Part shown: positions 55,796 through 64,000 of the stretch, piece after piece | Layout: each line of letters starts with the position of its first letter | Numbering within the stretch: position 1 is the first letter of the stretch | Origin: Larkinella knui | GTDB lineage: Bacteria > Bacteroidota > Bacteroidia > Cytophagales > Spirosomataceae | Assembly (NCBI RefSeq): GCF_003858645.1 | Contig: NZ_RQJP01000001.1 | Span: forward strand, 1,240,001 to 1,304,000 | Length of the DNA stretch: 64,000 nt | Direction of reading: 5' to 3' | Position numbers and translations under genes: made by a program | Notes under the pieces: generated by a model | Seen by the model: the letters and a program-made list of their open reading frames with translations, nothing else | The model's database searches: none | Told to the model about the DNA's origin: nothing

Positions 55796-56692
55796 ATGAA
55801 TGCTCGTTTCCACGGCGTTGGGGTCGCCATTGTTACCCCGTTCAACGACGACCTGACCATCGATTTCGATGGCTTTGGCCGGATTGTTCGGCACATTACC
55901 GACGGAGGTGTCGATTACATCGTGCTGCAAGGCACTACCGGCGAATCGCCGACGGTGACGAAATCGGAAAAGAAACAGCTTCTCCAGTATTTGAAGGAAA
56001 ATAACCCGAAAAAATTGCCGATCGTCTATGGCATCGGTGGGAATGCAACGCCGGAAGTCGTAGAGGCCATCAAAGACACGGATTTTGAAGGGGTCGATGC
56101 CATTTTGTCGGTTTGCCCGTATTATAACAAACCGGGTCGTCGCGGGGTCATCGAGCATTTTACGCGCATTGCGGATGCCAGTCCGGTGCCGGTTATTCTG
56201 TATAACATTCCGCCGAGAACGGGGATCAATATGTCCGCAGAAACCGTCTGTACCCTGGCCCAGCACCAGAACATCATCGGCGTCAAAGAAGCGTCGTGCA
56301 TCATCGAACAGTGTATGGAAATTGTCCGTGACAAACCGGAGGATTTTCTGCTCATTTCGGGCGACGACGTGCAGGGCGTTCCCATCGTCAGCATTGGCGG
56401 AGTGGGCGTTATGTCGGTCATTGCCAACGCATTTCCGGCGAAATTTACGACGATGATCCATGCCGCTTTGCAAGGCGATTTTGCCTTTGCCAGAACCGAG
56501 CTGGGGCATTTCCTGCGCATCGATCCGTTGTTATACGAAGAAGGTAACCCGGTGGGGATCAAAAAGATACTGGAAATTCTGGGCCTTATTTCATCGGGCG
56601 TCCGTCTGCCGCTCTACACGGCTTCGGATGAGCTGGGCGAGCGCATGAAACTCGTTTTGCAACGCGATAATCTGGTGGAGCTCGTCGCTTGA
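55796..56692 (+). CDS. dapA: 4-hydroxy-tetrahydrodipicolinate synthase
   Basis: 298 residues. The Schiff-base lysine is Lys164 in IIGVKEAS. Tyr136 lies in LYNIPPRTG and the substrate-pocket threonines are in GTTGE (46-50). It condenses pyruvate with aspartate semialdehyde, the first committed step of lysine and diaminopimelate synthesis, and so feeds peptidoglycan. It is followed by a strong bidirectional terminator. Confidence 0.95.
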   Translation: MNARFHGVGVAIVTPFNDDLTIDFDGFGRIVRHITDGGVDYIVLQGTTGESPTVTKSEKKQLLQYLKENNPKKLPIVYGIGGNATPEVVEAIKDTDFEGVDAILSVCPYYNKPGRRGVIEHFTRIADASPVPVILYNIPPRTGINMSAETVCTLAQHQNIIGVKEASCIIEQCMEIVRDKPEDFLLISGDDVQGVPIVSIGGVGVMSVIANAFPAKFTTMIHAALQGDFAFARTELGHFLRIDPLLYEEGNPVGIKKILEILGLISSGVRLPLYTASDELGERMKLVLQRDNLVELVA

Positions 56693-56720
56693 TGTCCTAA
56701 TCAAGCCCGTCTGTTTCATC

Positions 56721-56758
56721 AAAAAAGCACGCACTGTTCAGACGGTGCGTGCTTTTTT
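56721..56758. terminator. Bidirectional terminator between dapA and a small membrane-protein gene
   Basis: 14-bp perfect arms (AAAAAAGCACGCAC at 56721-56734 and its complement at 56745-56758) enclose a 10-nt loop. The A/T runs serve both strands. Confidence 0.93.
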
Positions 56759-56777
56759 GATTGGGGAATACGGTTTC

Positions 56778-56972
56778 TTAATCGCTCTTGCGACCACCAC
56801 CGAACAGCCGGGAAACGCCCCAGATGATCAAGACGATGACGACTATGACGAGGATACCGCCCGTATAGGCACCGGCTTTGAAAATAGACCCGATTGCCTC
56901 GCAACTGGTCATGCCGACCAGAAGAAAAAGAGCAATTCCGAGGCTGTATAGAAATTGAGTGAAATTACGCAT
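56778..56972 (-). CDS. Small membrane lipoprotein-like protein
   Basis: 64 residues. MRNFTQFLYSLGIALFLLVGMTSCEAIGSIFKAG combines a signal with a possible lipobox Cys (MTSC). A second hydrophobic helix (GGILVIVVIVLIIWGVSRLFGG) and a short GGGRKSD tail follow. Proteins of this size and sequence occur widely in Bacteroidota and are sometimes mislabelled phosphatidate cytidylyltransferase; no enzyme domain is present. The function is unknown. Confidence 0.75.
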   Translation of the reverse strand: MRNFTQFLYSLGIALFLLVGMTSCEAIGSIFKAGAYTGGILVIVVIVLIIWGVSRLFGGGRKSD

Positions 56973-57038
56973 GGTTTGTGGGAGTTAATGTACACCCAAT
57001 CAACTCCCAACGTCATTTATTTGTTTACGGAAGTTTGT

Positions 57039-59234
57039 TTATACGTTCCACCAATACGTCAGTTTCAACACCAGCGCACGGCTTTTGACCGAGAGCGAAC
57101 CCGGCAGGTAGTTATCCGTGTAAACCAGAAAGATATCGGAAGCGGGCTGATACCGCCACTGGAAACGAGCGTTGAGGTTTACGTTTTTGGCCTGTTCATT
57201 ATACTGCACGAAGGTGGTAAAAAAAATCCGATTGGTCATCGTCAGGTCGATACGGGGGCCAACCAGCCAGAACTTCGTAATGGATTTTGTTTCCGGTAGC
57301 CGAATCTCGTTGTAATTGGCACTCAACGCCAGACTAACGTACGGCTGGAAACGATAGCCCACTTCGGTGGACAGAAATAAGCGGGTTCCATTGGCATAAT
57401 ACCCGCCATACCGGCTGGAAAGGGTATACGTAAACAAACTTTGCGGCTTCGAAATGAAGTCGGCTCCGAAGGCATTCCAGCGGTGTTCGGTTCCCCGGGC
57501 GAGGGTATCCCGGCCCGTATTCGTCGGGTCAAACGGTTGCAAAAGCCGGACGTAATCATGGCCCGTCCAGACCGACAAGACGCTTTTGCTGCGGAATGTG
57601 ATTAAATACAGGAAGATGGATTCGTTGTCGGTCTGCTTGAACGACTCGTTGTAGATGGAATACGAATTGAGTTGCGGCCCGTGGCTCAATACTTTGCCTC
57701 CTTTTGGAAACATCATGTAACTCACGATGGGATTGACCTTGATGTAACCCCGGCGCGGAACATAGCCAACTTCGGCGGTATAGCTGCTGCCCACGTATTC
57801 GTGCTGCCAGCCAATGTTCCATTTACGGGTGCTGTACAGCAGATTGGCCGCATGAACAAGGTTGCGTTTTCCACCATTCTGGGGGTCGAACGACTTGAGC
57901 AGGAGCACCTTACCCGTCCACGTATTGTTGGAGGAAGCCAGGTTGTATTCGAGTCCAACATTTCGGTTGTATTTGGAATAAACCGGTTTTCCGGCTTCAG
58001 TAACCCCCGGTTCGTAGTTGAGCGATTCCTTGTTGATAAAGATGGCTCCAATATTGGAACGTGAAAAAATCCGTCGTTGCAGGGCCACCACCGCGAAATT
58101 CTGGGCGGGCAAACCGGTCGCATCCACTTTTCCGGTCTGCATATCCATCACGCCGATGCGCCAGTCTTTATTCAGTTTGCCGCTGAGTCGGGCACCGAAA
58201 CGGATGGGAACGCCCAGACCGATCCGGCGCGAGAAAAACGGGCGAATGTTGGCGTAACCGAAGTTGGTAAACAGGTCGCCGTTTTCCAGAAAAAACTGCC
58301 TCCGCTCCGGAAAAAACAACTCAAACCGGTCCAGGTTCGTCACTTGGCGGTCCACATCGACCTGCGAAAAATCCGGATTGACGGTCAGATCCAGGTTGAG
58401 CGAAGACGTTACGGCCACTTTGGCATCCAGACCGACATCGCGCCGGTAAGTGGTCGGTTTATCGTTTGCATAATCGCGCGTCAAACCGCCGAGGGCGTAG
58501 GGAATCAGTGAAACGTTGGAGCCCACCTGCGGAGGAGCCTGATCCCAGACGATGGTGCCGGTGTAGGCCAGCGAAGCCGTCGGAAACTGCCGCGGGACGG
58601 GGGCCCAGCTCGACTTTTCGGTAGTCCGCAGATCCTGGCGGCTGAAATTGATTCCCCAGCGCGTAATGCCTTTTTTATACCGGATGGTTTTAAACGGAAT
58701 GGCCGCTTCGAAAACGTAGCGGTCGTCGTAATTTTTGACCACCGAATACCACTTGTTATCCCAGCTCAGGTTGGCCTTGCCGCCTTCATACAGCAAACCG
58801 TCCCATTGGGCCCCAACGGCATTGGCTCCGAACGTAAATCCGTTCGTCTGGTCGTCGAACGGGTCCATGAAGAAGATAAAATTATCGTTTTTGCCAAATT
58901 CCCAGTCGCGACGGAGGGATTGCACGAAAGGGCGGTTTTTTCGGGCCGACGCCAACGGATCATAATAGCATACCGCAATGATGTAGAGGTTTTGCTGATC
59001 GTAGGTCATCTTCACATCCGTTCGAAGCCGGGCAAAACTGGTGTCCATGGGCAATACCATGTAAAAATTAGTCGCCGTATCGGCCTCCAGCCAGGCCTGC
59101 TCGTCCAGTTCGCCGTCGATTTTGACGGGCGAAGTGGTTTGACGAATATGGTATTGATAGGCTTCGTTTTTCTTTTGGGCAAAGAGGGAGGTGCAGCAGA
59201 CAAGCCACAGGAAAATCAACCGGAAAACTTTCAC
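57039..59234 (-). CDS. DUF5916 outer-membrane protein with CBM9-like domain
   Basis: 731 residues beginning at a GTG (59234). The start is set by the signal peptide VFRLIFLWLVCCTSLFAQ. The N-terminal CBM9-like domain (SPVKIDGELDEQAWLEADTATNF through YIIAVCYYDP) and the DUF5916 region (FFLENGDLFTNFGYANIRPFFSRRIG) are typical, and the C-terminal 350 residues have alternating beta-strands of an outer-membrane barrel. The function is unknown; carbohydrate binding is inferred from the N-terminal domain. A promoter box lies 40 nt upstream. Confidence 0.88.
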   Translation of the reverse strand: MKVFRLIFLWLVCCTSLFAQKKNEAYQYHIRQTTSPVKIDGELDEQAWLEADTATNFYMVLPMDTSFARLRTDVKMTYDQQNLYIIAVCYYDPLASARKNRPFVQSLRRDWEFGKNDNFIFFMDPFDDQTNGFTFGANAVGAQWDGLLYEGGKANLSWDNKWYSVVKNYDDRYVFEAAIPFKTIRYKKGITRWGINFSRQDLRTTEKSSWAPVPRQFPTASLAYTGTIVWDQAPPQVGSNVSLIPYALGGLTRDYANDKPTTYRRDVGLDAKVAVTSSLNLDLTVNPDFSQVDVDRQVTNLDRFELFFPERRQFFLENGDLFTNFGYANIRPFFSRRIGLGVPIRFGARLSGKLNKDWRIGVMDMQTGKVDATGLPAQNFAVVALQRRIFSRSNIGAIFINKESLNYEPGVTEAGKPVYSKYNRNVGLEYNLASSNNTWTGKVLLLKSFDPQNGGKRNLVHAANLLYSTRKWNIGWQHEYVGSSYTAEVGYVPRRGYIKVNPIVSYMMFPKGGKVLSHGPQLNSYSIYNESFKQTDNESIFLYLITFRSKSVLSVWTGHDYVRLLQPFDPTNTGRDTLARGTEHRWNAFGADFISKPQSLFTYTLSSRYGGYYANGTRLFLSTEVGYRFQPYVSLALSANYNEIRLPETKSITKFWLVGPRIDLTMTNRIFFTTFVQYNEQAKNVNLNARFQWRYQPASDIFLVYTDNYLPGSLSVKSRALVLKLTYWWNV

Positions 59235-59273
59235 AAAAGCGCGGTATTTTAATGGGTTTGGAGACTAAAAGAA

Positions 59274-59281
59274 CAAAGATA
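59274..59281 (-). promoter_or_regulatory. -7 box of the DUF5916 gene
   Basis: Reads TATCTTTG on the minus strand, an exact TAnnTTTG match, 40 nt before the GTG start. The region up to 59354 is shared with the divergent MetE-like gene. Confidence 0.5.
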
Positions 59282-59354
59282 AGCCAAGTAAGGACGAGAA
59301 GGATAAAATATTATTTGTATTTTAAAGCATTCAAAAATTAGATCCTAAATCGCT

Positions 59355-60470
59355 TTGAAACAGGAACAACCCTCCGCTCAGCACGCCCCCCAACCGCTGA
59401 CAGAATTTTCCCATCGTTCCGCTTTACTGGTGGGGAGCCTGCCGTTTTCCGACGAAGAAGAATGCATGACCCGCGCGCTGGATTCGCTGGCACCCGTTCT
59501 TTTTTGTTTGCCCGACGGTGAAATTGGGGAAAAATCCGCGGCTTTTCCGAAAGGAAACCGCATCGCCTGGGTGGTTTATGCCATCGAAAAAATTACCGAA
59601 GACAAGGCAAACTGGAAAACCGTGAAGGAACCCGTCCGGGGTGAAGACGGAATGGCGGAAAGCTACGATCATTTTCAGAAACTGAAACCGCTGCGGACGC
59701 CAGCTGAAATGCCGGATCACGTAACGTTTGGGTATGACGCGTTTTTCAGGAGTAGCTACCCGGTTTTCAAACGGTTGCGGGCAGAACGTCAACGGCCCGA
59801 TCTCAAATTCCAGTTGGGCGTTCCCACCGGTTTTGCGATGGGATTCGCCTTTGCCAGTCAGTTCCAGTGGATTCGCTATACCTATGCGTTCAACACCGTA
59901 ATTGCGCGGGAAGTCAACGCGGTTCTGGCGGAAGCGGGTCACGATGTGATCGTTCAGCTCGAAGTTCCGCCGGAGTTGTACGCGGCCTATATGCTCCCTT
60001 CGCCGTTGATGGGCCTGGCCTTGAAACCGATCAAAGATTTGCTGGCCAAAATCAACCCTGGTGCTCAGATTGGCATTCATTTGTGCCTCGGCGATTTTCA
60101 CAATCATGCGCTGGTTCACCCCAAAACCCTGGGCAAAATGGTGGCATTTTCCAACAAACTGGTTGACGAATGGCCGTCGCAACACACCCTGGCATACGTT
60201 CATTATCCATTGGCCGAAGGGTTGGTGCCCCCACCGACGGAAACCGGGTATTATGCTCCGTTGAAGAACATCAGGCTACCGAAAGACACCCGATTTATTG
60301 CCGGTTTTGTTCACGAAAAACTTAGTCTGGATCAGAACAGACACATTCTGGCGAGCATTGAAACAGCCTACGGAAAACCGGTGGATGTGTCAACCTCCTG
60401 TGGCCTGGGACGCCGAACGCCCGAAACGGCCGGGAAGCTCCTCGCCATGATGGCCGAGCTGACCCGGTAG
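59355..60470 (+). CDS. MetE/UROD-superfamily protein of unknown substrate
   Basis: 371 residues starting at a TTG (59355). This start is needed because the conserved LLVGSLPFSDEEE segment (25-38) lies upstream of the first ATG and a stop codon lies 7-9 nt upstream of the TTG. Motifs recall the C-terminal domain of cobalamin-independent methionine synthase: LVGSLP, GIHLCLGDFHNHA (His and Cys as zinc ligands) and STSCGLGRRT (Cys). About half the length of MetE, it lacks the N-terminal barrel. Methyl transfer is possible but unproven. Confidence 0.72.
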   Translation: MKQEQPSAQHAPQPLTEFSHRSALLVGSLPFSDEEECMTRALDSLAPVLFCLPDGEIGEKSAAFPKGNRIAWVVYAIEKITEDKANWKTVKEPVRGEDGMAESYDHFQKLKPLRTPAEMPDHVTFGYDAFFRSSYPVFKRLRAERQRPDLKFQLGVPTGFAMGFAFASQFQWIRYTYAFNTVIAREVNAVLAEAGHDVIVQLEVPPELYAAYMLPSPLMGLALKPIKDLLAKINPGAQIGIHLCLGDFHNHALVHPKTLGKMVAFSNKLVDEWPSQHTLAYVHYPLAEGLVPPPTETGYYAPLKNIRLPKDTRFIAGFVHEKLSLDQNRHILASIETAYGKPVDVSTSCGLGRRTPETAGKLLAMMAELTR

Positions 60471-60591
60471 GCGGTTTCCGTGCGGAATGGTACTGGAAGC
60501 GCTAAAAGATATTGAACTTGTTTGTACTAAAATTAATGAAAGTAATAAACTTTGTTACTGTTTCAATTGATCATCCTATCCCGTAACGACT

Positions 60592-63297
60592 ATGAAGAAC
60601 TGCTACTTTTATTGGATCCTGTGTTTGACCGGAATAGCCTCAACCGCCAGGTCCCAAACCCCTCAGCTACAACTGCAAACGGTTGTTTCGGGCCTGACCA
60701 AACCGGTGGATGTCGATCATGGCGGGTCAAACCGGCTATTCATCACCGAGTTAGGGGGCAAAATCAAACTGATTGAAGCGAACGGAACTGTGCTTGCCAC
60801 CCCATTCCTGCAAATTCCGGCCAGCAAGCTCCTGGACGTTCAGTATAACGGGATTTTCAGCGTCGCCTTTCATCCCGGTTTTCCCAACAATGGGTATTTC
60901 TATGTTTTTTATAACCAGTCTGACGGGCAGGGCGTCGTGGCCCGGTTTACCCGGAACGGGAGCAATCCGAATCTGGCCGATCTTTCGAGCGAGGTCGTTC
61001 TCATGACGATTCCGTATCCAGATGGCGGACATCGGGGCGGAAACCTGCTGTTTGGGCCGGATGACTACCTGTATATTTTTATCGGGGATGATGGCAATGT
61101 GGGACGGGGGCAACTTGGTGATGTGTTGGGAAATGCCCAGAATCTTCAAAAGCGGTATGGGAAAATCCTGCGAATTGATGTAAACAGCGGTTCACCCTAC
61201 AGCATTCCTCCGACGAATCCGTATCTGACTCCCGGCGATGGTATTCCGGATGAAATATGGGCAAGTGGACTGCGTAATCCGTGGCGGGGCAGTTTTGATC
61301 GCCAGACGGGGGATTTGTGGCTGGGCGATAATGGGCAGGACGGGTATGAGGAAGTTGATTTCGTGGCCGCCAATCGTACTAAAATCCTGCCGGCTGGCCA
61401 GAATTTCGGCTGGCGTTGCTTCGAGGGGGCTCATGCTTACATAACCACGGGTTGTACGATGTCGGGAAGTTTCGTATCACCCCTTCACGAATACGCGGGC
61501 TATTCCAACAATGGCAACAAAGAAGCTTCGGTCGTGGGCGGGTATGTTTACCGGGGAACGGCCTATCCGGCCCTTCAGGGCTGGTATGTGTACGGCGATT
61601 ATGCCCAGGGAAAATTGTGGTTGCTGCGCCGGGGTGAGAATAATACGTACCAAAACACGGTTCAAACGCCGGTATTGGTCAATCCGGTGAGTTTTGGGGA
61701 AGGTTTTGACGGAGAATTGTACGTGATCACCTTCAATGAGGGGAAACTCTACCGAATTACCACGGAATCGCCGACTTCGCAAAACCACCCGCCCGTAGCC
61801 CCGGCACCGGTTTCGCTAAACGGAACCGTCGGAGTGGCTTACAATGCCACCTTGCCCGTTTTTAACGATCCGGATGCAAATCCGTTGACGTATAAACTAA
61901 CGGGTTCAATACCCGGTTTGAGTTTTAATGAAAACACGCGAATGCTGAGCGGCACGCCCACGACTTCGGGTACTTTTAGTTTAACTTACACCGCTTCGGA
62001 CGGCATAGCCACGGTTCCGGTGGTCATCAGTGCAACCATGGCACCGGCTTCGGCCTATGTCGGTGATTATGAGGGGTATTTAAGCACCGTCGATTGCGGG
62101 ATTTTCTCCGGTTGGGTCTGGGATCGGAAACAAAAAGACGCCCCGTTGACGGTCGAATTTCTCGATGGCGCTACGTTAGCGGCCGCCACCCTGATCGATA
62201 AAACGGAAGCGGATCAGTTTCGGCAGGATTTGCTGAATGCGGGCAAAGGAAATGGACAACACGGTTACCGGTTTACACCGCCGGAAAGCCTGAAGAACAA
62301 CCAGAAACATACAATCTGGGCGCGGGTTCGGGGAACGGCTTATGTTTTAAAACTAGCGCCCAAAGAACTTACGTGTGCCGGAACGGCCACCCCGAATCCA
62401 CCGGTAAACCAGAAGCCGGTTCCGCCGGTACTTTCGGCGCTGCAGGCAACGAAAGGCGTTACTTTTACGACCGTTTTACCGGCTTTCACGGATCCGGAAA
62501 GCGGAACTTTGACCCACAGCCTGACCGGTTTACCCGGCGGCCTGGTCTTCACCGCATCATCCCGCACCATTTCCGGGATTCCGACGATAACTGGGTCCTA
62601 TTCCCTGACATTTTCGGCCAGCGATGGACAGGAGTCCGCTTCCGCGACGATTATGCTAACGATTGCCAATCCGCCTTCGACGCCGGTTGTTACCGGTGAT
62701 TTTGACGGATTTCTGGATAAAGTAGAATGTAGCACCATTCGGGGCTGGGTCTGGGATCGGAAACAGGCCAATATGCCGTTGACGGTGGAGTTTTATACCG
62801 GAACTACGATCTGGGGAACCACGGTGGCGTCATTGTTTCGGCAGGATCTGAAAACGGCCGGAAAGGGCAATGGCGAACATGCCTATAGTTTTACGGTTCC
62901 CGAAGTGCTAAAAGACAATATAGAACGGGCAATCAGTGCGCGGGTGCTCAATACCACCTATGTTCTGAAAGGCTCTCCTAAAGCGCTGAAGTGCTCGCCG
63001 AATGCCCGGATTGCTGTCGGTTCGGATGAAAATACCTTGCAGGTTGTCGCCAGCCCCAATCCGGTGGTGCAGGAACTGGTGGTGGAGATTCGTGGTATTG
63101 CCGGTGAACAGCTGGTTCTGAGCGTCGTGAATGGTGGCGGGCAAATCGTCTTTGAGCGATCGGTCGAACTCCGAAGCTCCTTTCAGCAGGAGCGGTTCGA
63201 CATGCTTCGTCAAAAATCGGGCGTGTACTTGTTGCAGGTTAGCCCGGCAACAACCAGCGGCAAACAAACGCTTGCCATCAAGATTTTGAAAAACTGA
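60592..63297 (+). CDS. PQQ-type sugar dehydrogenase with He_PIG, repeated module and T9SS tail
   Basis: 901 residues with a signal peptide (about 1-20). Residues 23-390 are a glucose/sorbosone-dehydrogenase propeller (GIFSVAFHPGFPNNGYFYVFY, GHRGGNLLFGPDDYLYIFIGD, WASGLRNPWRGSFD). Then come He_PIG Ig-like domains (about 400-480 and 610-695), each followed by a unit of roughly 105 residues (about 490-595 and 702-801) sharing G-DYEG/DFDG-L...C...GWVWDRKQ...FRQDL-AGKGNG-H. The end (about 820-901) is a type IX secretion sorting domain (ASPNPVVQELVVEI, SGVYLLQVSP). It is therefore secreted or surface-attached and oxidises an unidentified sugar. Confidence 0.88.
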   Translation: MKNCYFYWILCLTGIASTARSQTPQLQLQTVVSGLTKPVDVDHGGSNRLFITELGGKIKLIEANGTVLATPFLQIPASKLLDVQYNGIFSVAFHPGFPNNGYFYVFYNQSDGQGVVARFTRNGSNPNLADLSSEVVLMTIPYPDGGHRGGNLLFGPDDYLYIFIGDDGNVGRGQLGDVLGNAQNLQKRYGKILRIDVNSGSPYSIPPTNPYLTPGDGIPDEIWASGLRNPWRGSFDRQTGDLWLGDNGQDGYEEVDFVAANRTKILPAGQNFGWRCFEGAHAYITTGCTMSGSFVSPLHEYAGYSNNGNKEASVVGGYVYRGTAYPALQGWYVYGDYAQGKLWLLRRGENNTYQNTVQTPVLVNPVSFGEGFDGELYVITFNEGKLYRITTESPTSQNHPPVAPAPVSLNGTVGVAYNATLPVFNDPDANPLTYKLTGSIPGLSFNENTRMLSGTPTTSGTFSLTYTASDGIATVPVVISATMAPASAYVGDYEGYLSTVDCGIFSGWVWDRKQKDAPLTVEFLDGATLAAATLIDKTEADQFRQDLLNAGKGNGQHGYRFTPPESLKNNQKHTIWARVRGTAYVLKLAPKELTCAGTATPNPPVNQKPVPPVLSALQATKGVTFTTVLPAFTDPESGTLTHSLTGLPGGLVFTASSRTISGIPTITGSYSLTFSASDGQESASATIMLTIANPPSTPVVTGDFDGFLDKVECSTIRGWVWDRKQANMPLTVEFYTGTTIWGTTVASLFRQDLKTAGKGNGEHAYSFTVPEVLKDNIERAISARVLNTTYVLKGSPKALKCSPNARIAVGSDENTLQVVASPNPVVQELVVEIRGIAGEQLVLSVVNGGGQIVFERSVELRSSFQQERFDMLRQKSGVYLLQVSPATTSGKQTLAIKILKN

Positions 63298-63330
63298 TCC
63301 TTCTTACGTCCGCCGGAGAACACCAAAAAA

Positions 63331-63356
63331 CACCGTTTCAAGGCGGTGCTTTTTTG
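63331..63356 (+). terminator. Terminator after the PQQ-type dehydrogenase
   Basis: CACCG (63331-63335) and CGGTG (63344-63348) form a stem with A and T runs on either side (CTTTTTTG follows). It lies 34 nt after the stop codon. Confidence 0.75.
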
Positions 63357-63637
63357 TTGACTTCACACCTGCCGGCTCAGGTCGTCGTGTTAAGTAGATC
63401 GTTGGTCAAAGCCTAAGGAAATTACTTAATCCGATCCATTCCGCCTGACCTTACCTCCTGTAAACAGCTTCTTTCTGCTTCCCTTCCAACGAAACTCGTT
63501 GCTTAACTGCATATTCTTGTCTGATAAAGATTTATGTAACTGTTTTTTCATATGAATAGACTTATTGTTAGCATAATTTTAATATTTATTGATATTTTGC
63601 AGTGTCTTAAAATTCCTATCCTCTTATTCTCTTAATC

Positions 63638-63724
63638 ATGGTATCAATTCTACGGATCTATCTATTCCGGGCTCCTGCCGTTAAGTATAATTCTTCCTTT
63701 TTTCGATCGGTCAATACCGCCTGA
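63638..63724 (+). CDS. Possible 28-residue leader peptide
   Basis: An ATG-started frame (MVSILRIYLFRAPAVKYNSS at its start) ends with TGA, 95 nt before the next gene. It lies in a leader that continues into a weak hairpin and T run, an arrangement like attenuation. There is no family support; it may be chance. Confidence 0.2.
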   Translation: MVSILRIYLFRAPAVKYNSSFFRSVNTA

Positions 63725-63819
63725 TTCTTCTGCAATTCCCAGTACCCAACCCGGGCATCTGCTGTTCGGGGAGGCTTTTTATAATCAATTCCTAACTCGT
63801 TCAAACCACTACGTTATTC

Positions 63820-64000
63820 ATGAAGAAACCTTTCCTGTTCCCGCTGACAGTTGCCCTTTTGTTTGCCTGGGTGCTGCATGTTCCCGGCGCTTTTGCCCAA
63901 TGGTCCACGTCCGCTTTAAGTCAAAGTCGTAATAAACTGGCCGGTGCCAGTGCTGGCGGAAAAGCCTTTTTTGCCGGCGGTTTCGAAGGACTATCGTCGT
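63820..64000 (+). CDS. Exported Kelch-repeat-like protein, C-terminus beyond window
   Basis: 60 complete codons from the ATG at 63820 to the right edge. A signal peptide (KKPFLFPLTVALLFAWVLH, ending GAFAQ) is followed by SALSQSRNKLAGASAGGKAFFAGGFEG, the opening of a Kelch-type blade (LSxxRxxLA-ASxGGKxFFAGG). Long Kelch/T9SS proteins of this type are common in Cytophagales. The rest is outside the window. Confidence 0.75.
   Translation, partial: MKKPFLFPLTVALLFAWVLHVPGAFAQWSTSALSQSRNKLAGASAGGKAFFAGGFEGLSS

Larger units (their letters stand above)
63298..63819. other. 522-nt intergenic region
   Basis: It contains the terminator at 63331-63356, an AT-rich promoter-like stretch around 63540-63600 (TATTTTG at 63595, near the -7 consensus), and a long leader before the next gene. 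The leader has a 28-codon open frame (63638-63724) followed by a weak hairpin and T run (63748-63780). No RNA family was recognised. Confidence 0.5.

Noticed and set aside
55778-56509. 243-codon minus-strand frame
   Set aside because: It is antisense to dapA, whose active-site residues are complete; the product is rich in Arg, Asp and Asn with no recognisable domain.
59424-60203. 259-codon minus-strand frame
   Set aside because: Antisense to the MetE-like gene; that gene has the conserved motifs.

Overview
The window comes from the chromosome of a Cytophagales-type Bacteroidota, probably a Spirosoma/Larkinella-like Spirosomaceae member; the genus is inference. The evidence is as follows. Several genes carry TAnnTTTG-type -7 promoter boxes. 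One long secreted enzyme ends in a type IX secretion (T9SS) sorting domain. There are many SPI- and SPII-type exported glycan-active proteins (GH28, GH29, GH16, GH13, DUF1080), a DUF5916 outer-membrane protein, and a ParC-type topoisomerase IV A subunit. No phage, IS element, CRISPR array or plasmid gene was seen. Both tRNAs lack an encoded CCA.

Layout. 1-4.9 kb: an exported carbohydrate-active group (beta-helix protein cut by the left edge, PIG-L deacetylase, GH28, DUF1080). 5-14.5 kb: a CGNR-type regulator divergent from an EamA exporter, small exported proteins, a SanA-like protein coupled to parC, and a CoA-pyrophosphatase NUDIX overlapping an FAD dehydrogenase. 14.8-21.8 kb: GH29 fucosidase, glutaryl-CoA-dehydrogenase-like enzyme, a long XRE regulator, OsmC and an MBL hydrolase, then tRNA-Ser(GGA). 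22-27.7 kb: a tight minus-strand run of asparaginase, TatD, GT2, polysaccharide deacetylase, GT2 and a flippase-like membrane protein, divergent from ruvC. 28.5-34.3 kb: a small exported protein plus an orphan PAAR protein, a DUF255 thioredoxin-fold protein, two glycan/lipid lipoprotein enzymes, an UMF1 transporter and tRNA-Val(GAC).

34.4-49.2 kb is the most distinctive block: a minus-strand surface-glycan locus. It holds a GT39-type transferase, a transketolase split into N- and C-terminal genes, an epimerase-glycosyltransferase fusion lying between the two halves, a large membrane protein, two paralogous acyltransferase-3 proteins, a dolichol-phosphate-mannose-synthase-like GT2, a large unknown membrane-anchored protein and an SGNH/AlgX-like lipoprotein. 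49.2-64 kb: an OmpA/PD40 protein, a GH13 lipoprotein with an unusual catalytic-site residue, rpe, ligA, dapA, a small membrane protein, DUF5916, a MetE-like protein, a PQQ-type sugar dehydrogenase with duplicated C-terminal modules and a T9SS tail, and the start of a Kelch-like exported protein.

Systems-level reading. Two envelope-glycan assembly clusters (22-27.7 kb and 34.4-49.2 kb) and two exported glycan-degradation groups are embedded in housekeeping genes (parC, ruvC, ligA, dapA, rpe). The points that most deserve a second look are the split transketolase around the fused epimerase-glycosyltransferase, a perfect 30-bp inverted repeat there whose loop shares a 16-nt core with another intergenic element 26 kb away, the Asp-to-Glu change at the GH13 nucleophile position, and the isolated PAAR gene. 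All functions are read from motifs by eye; no database search was run.
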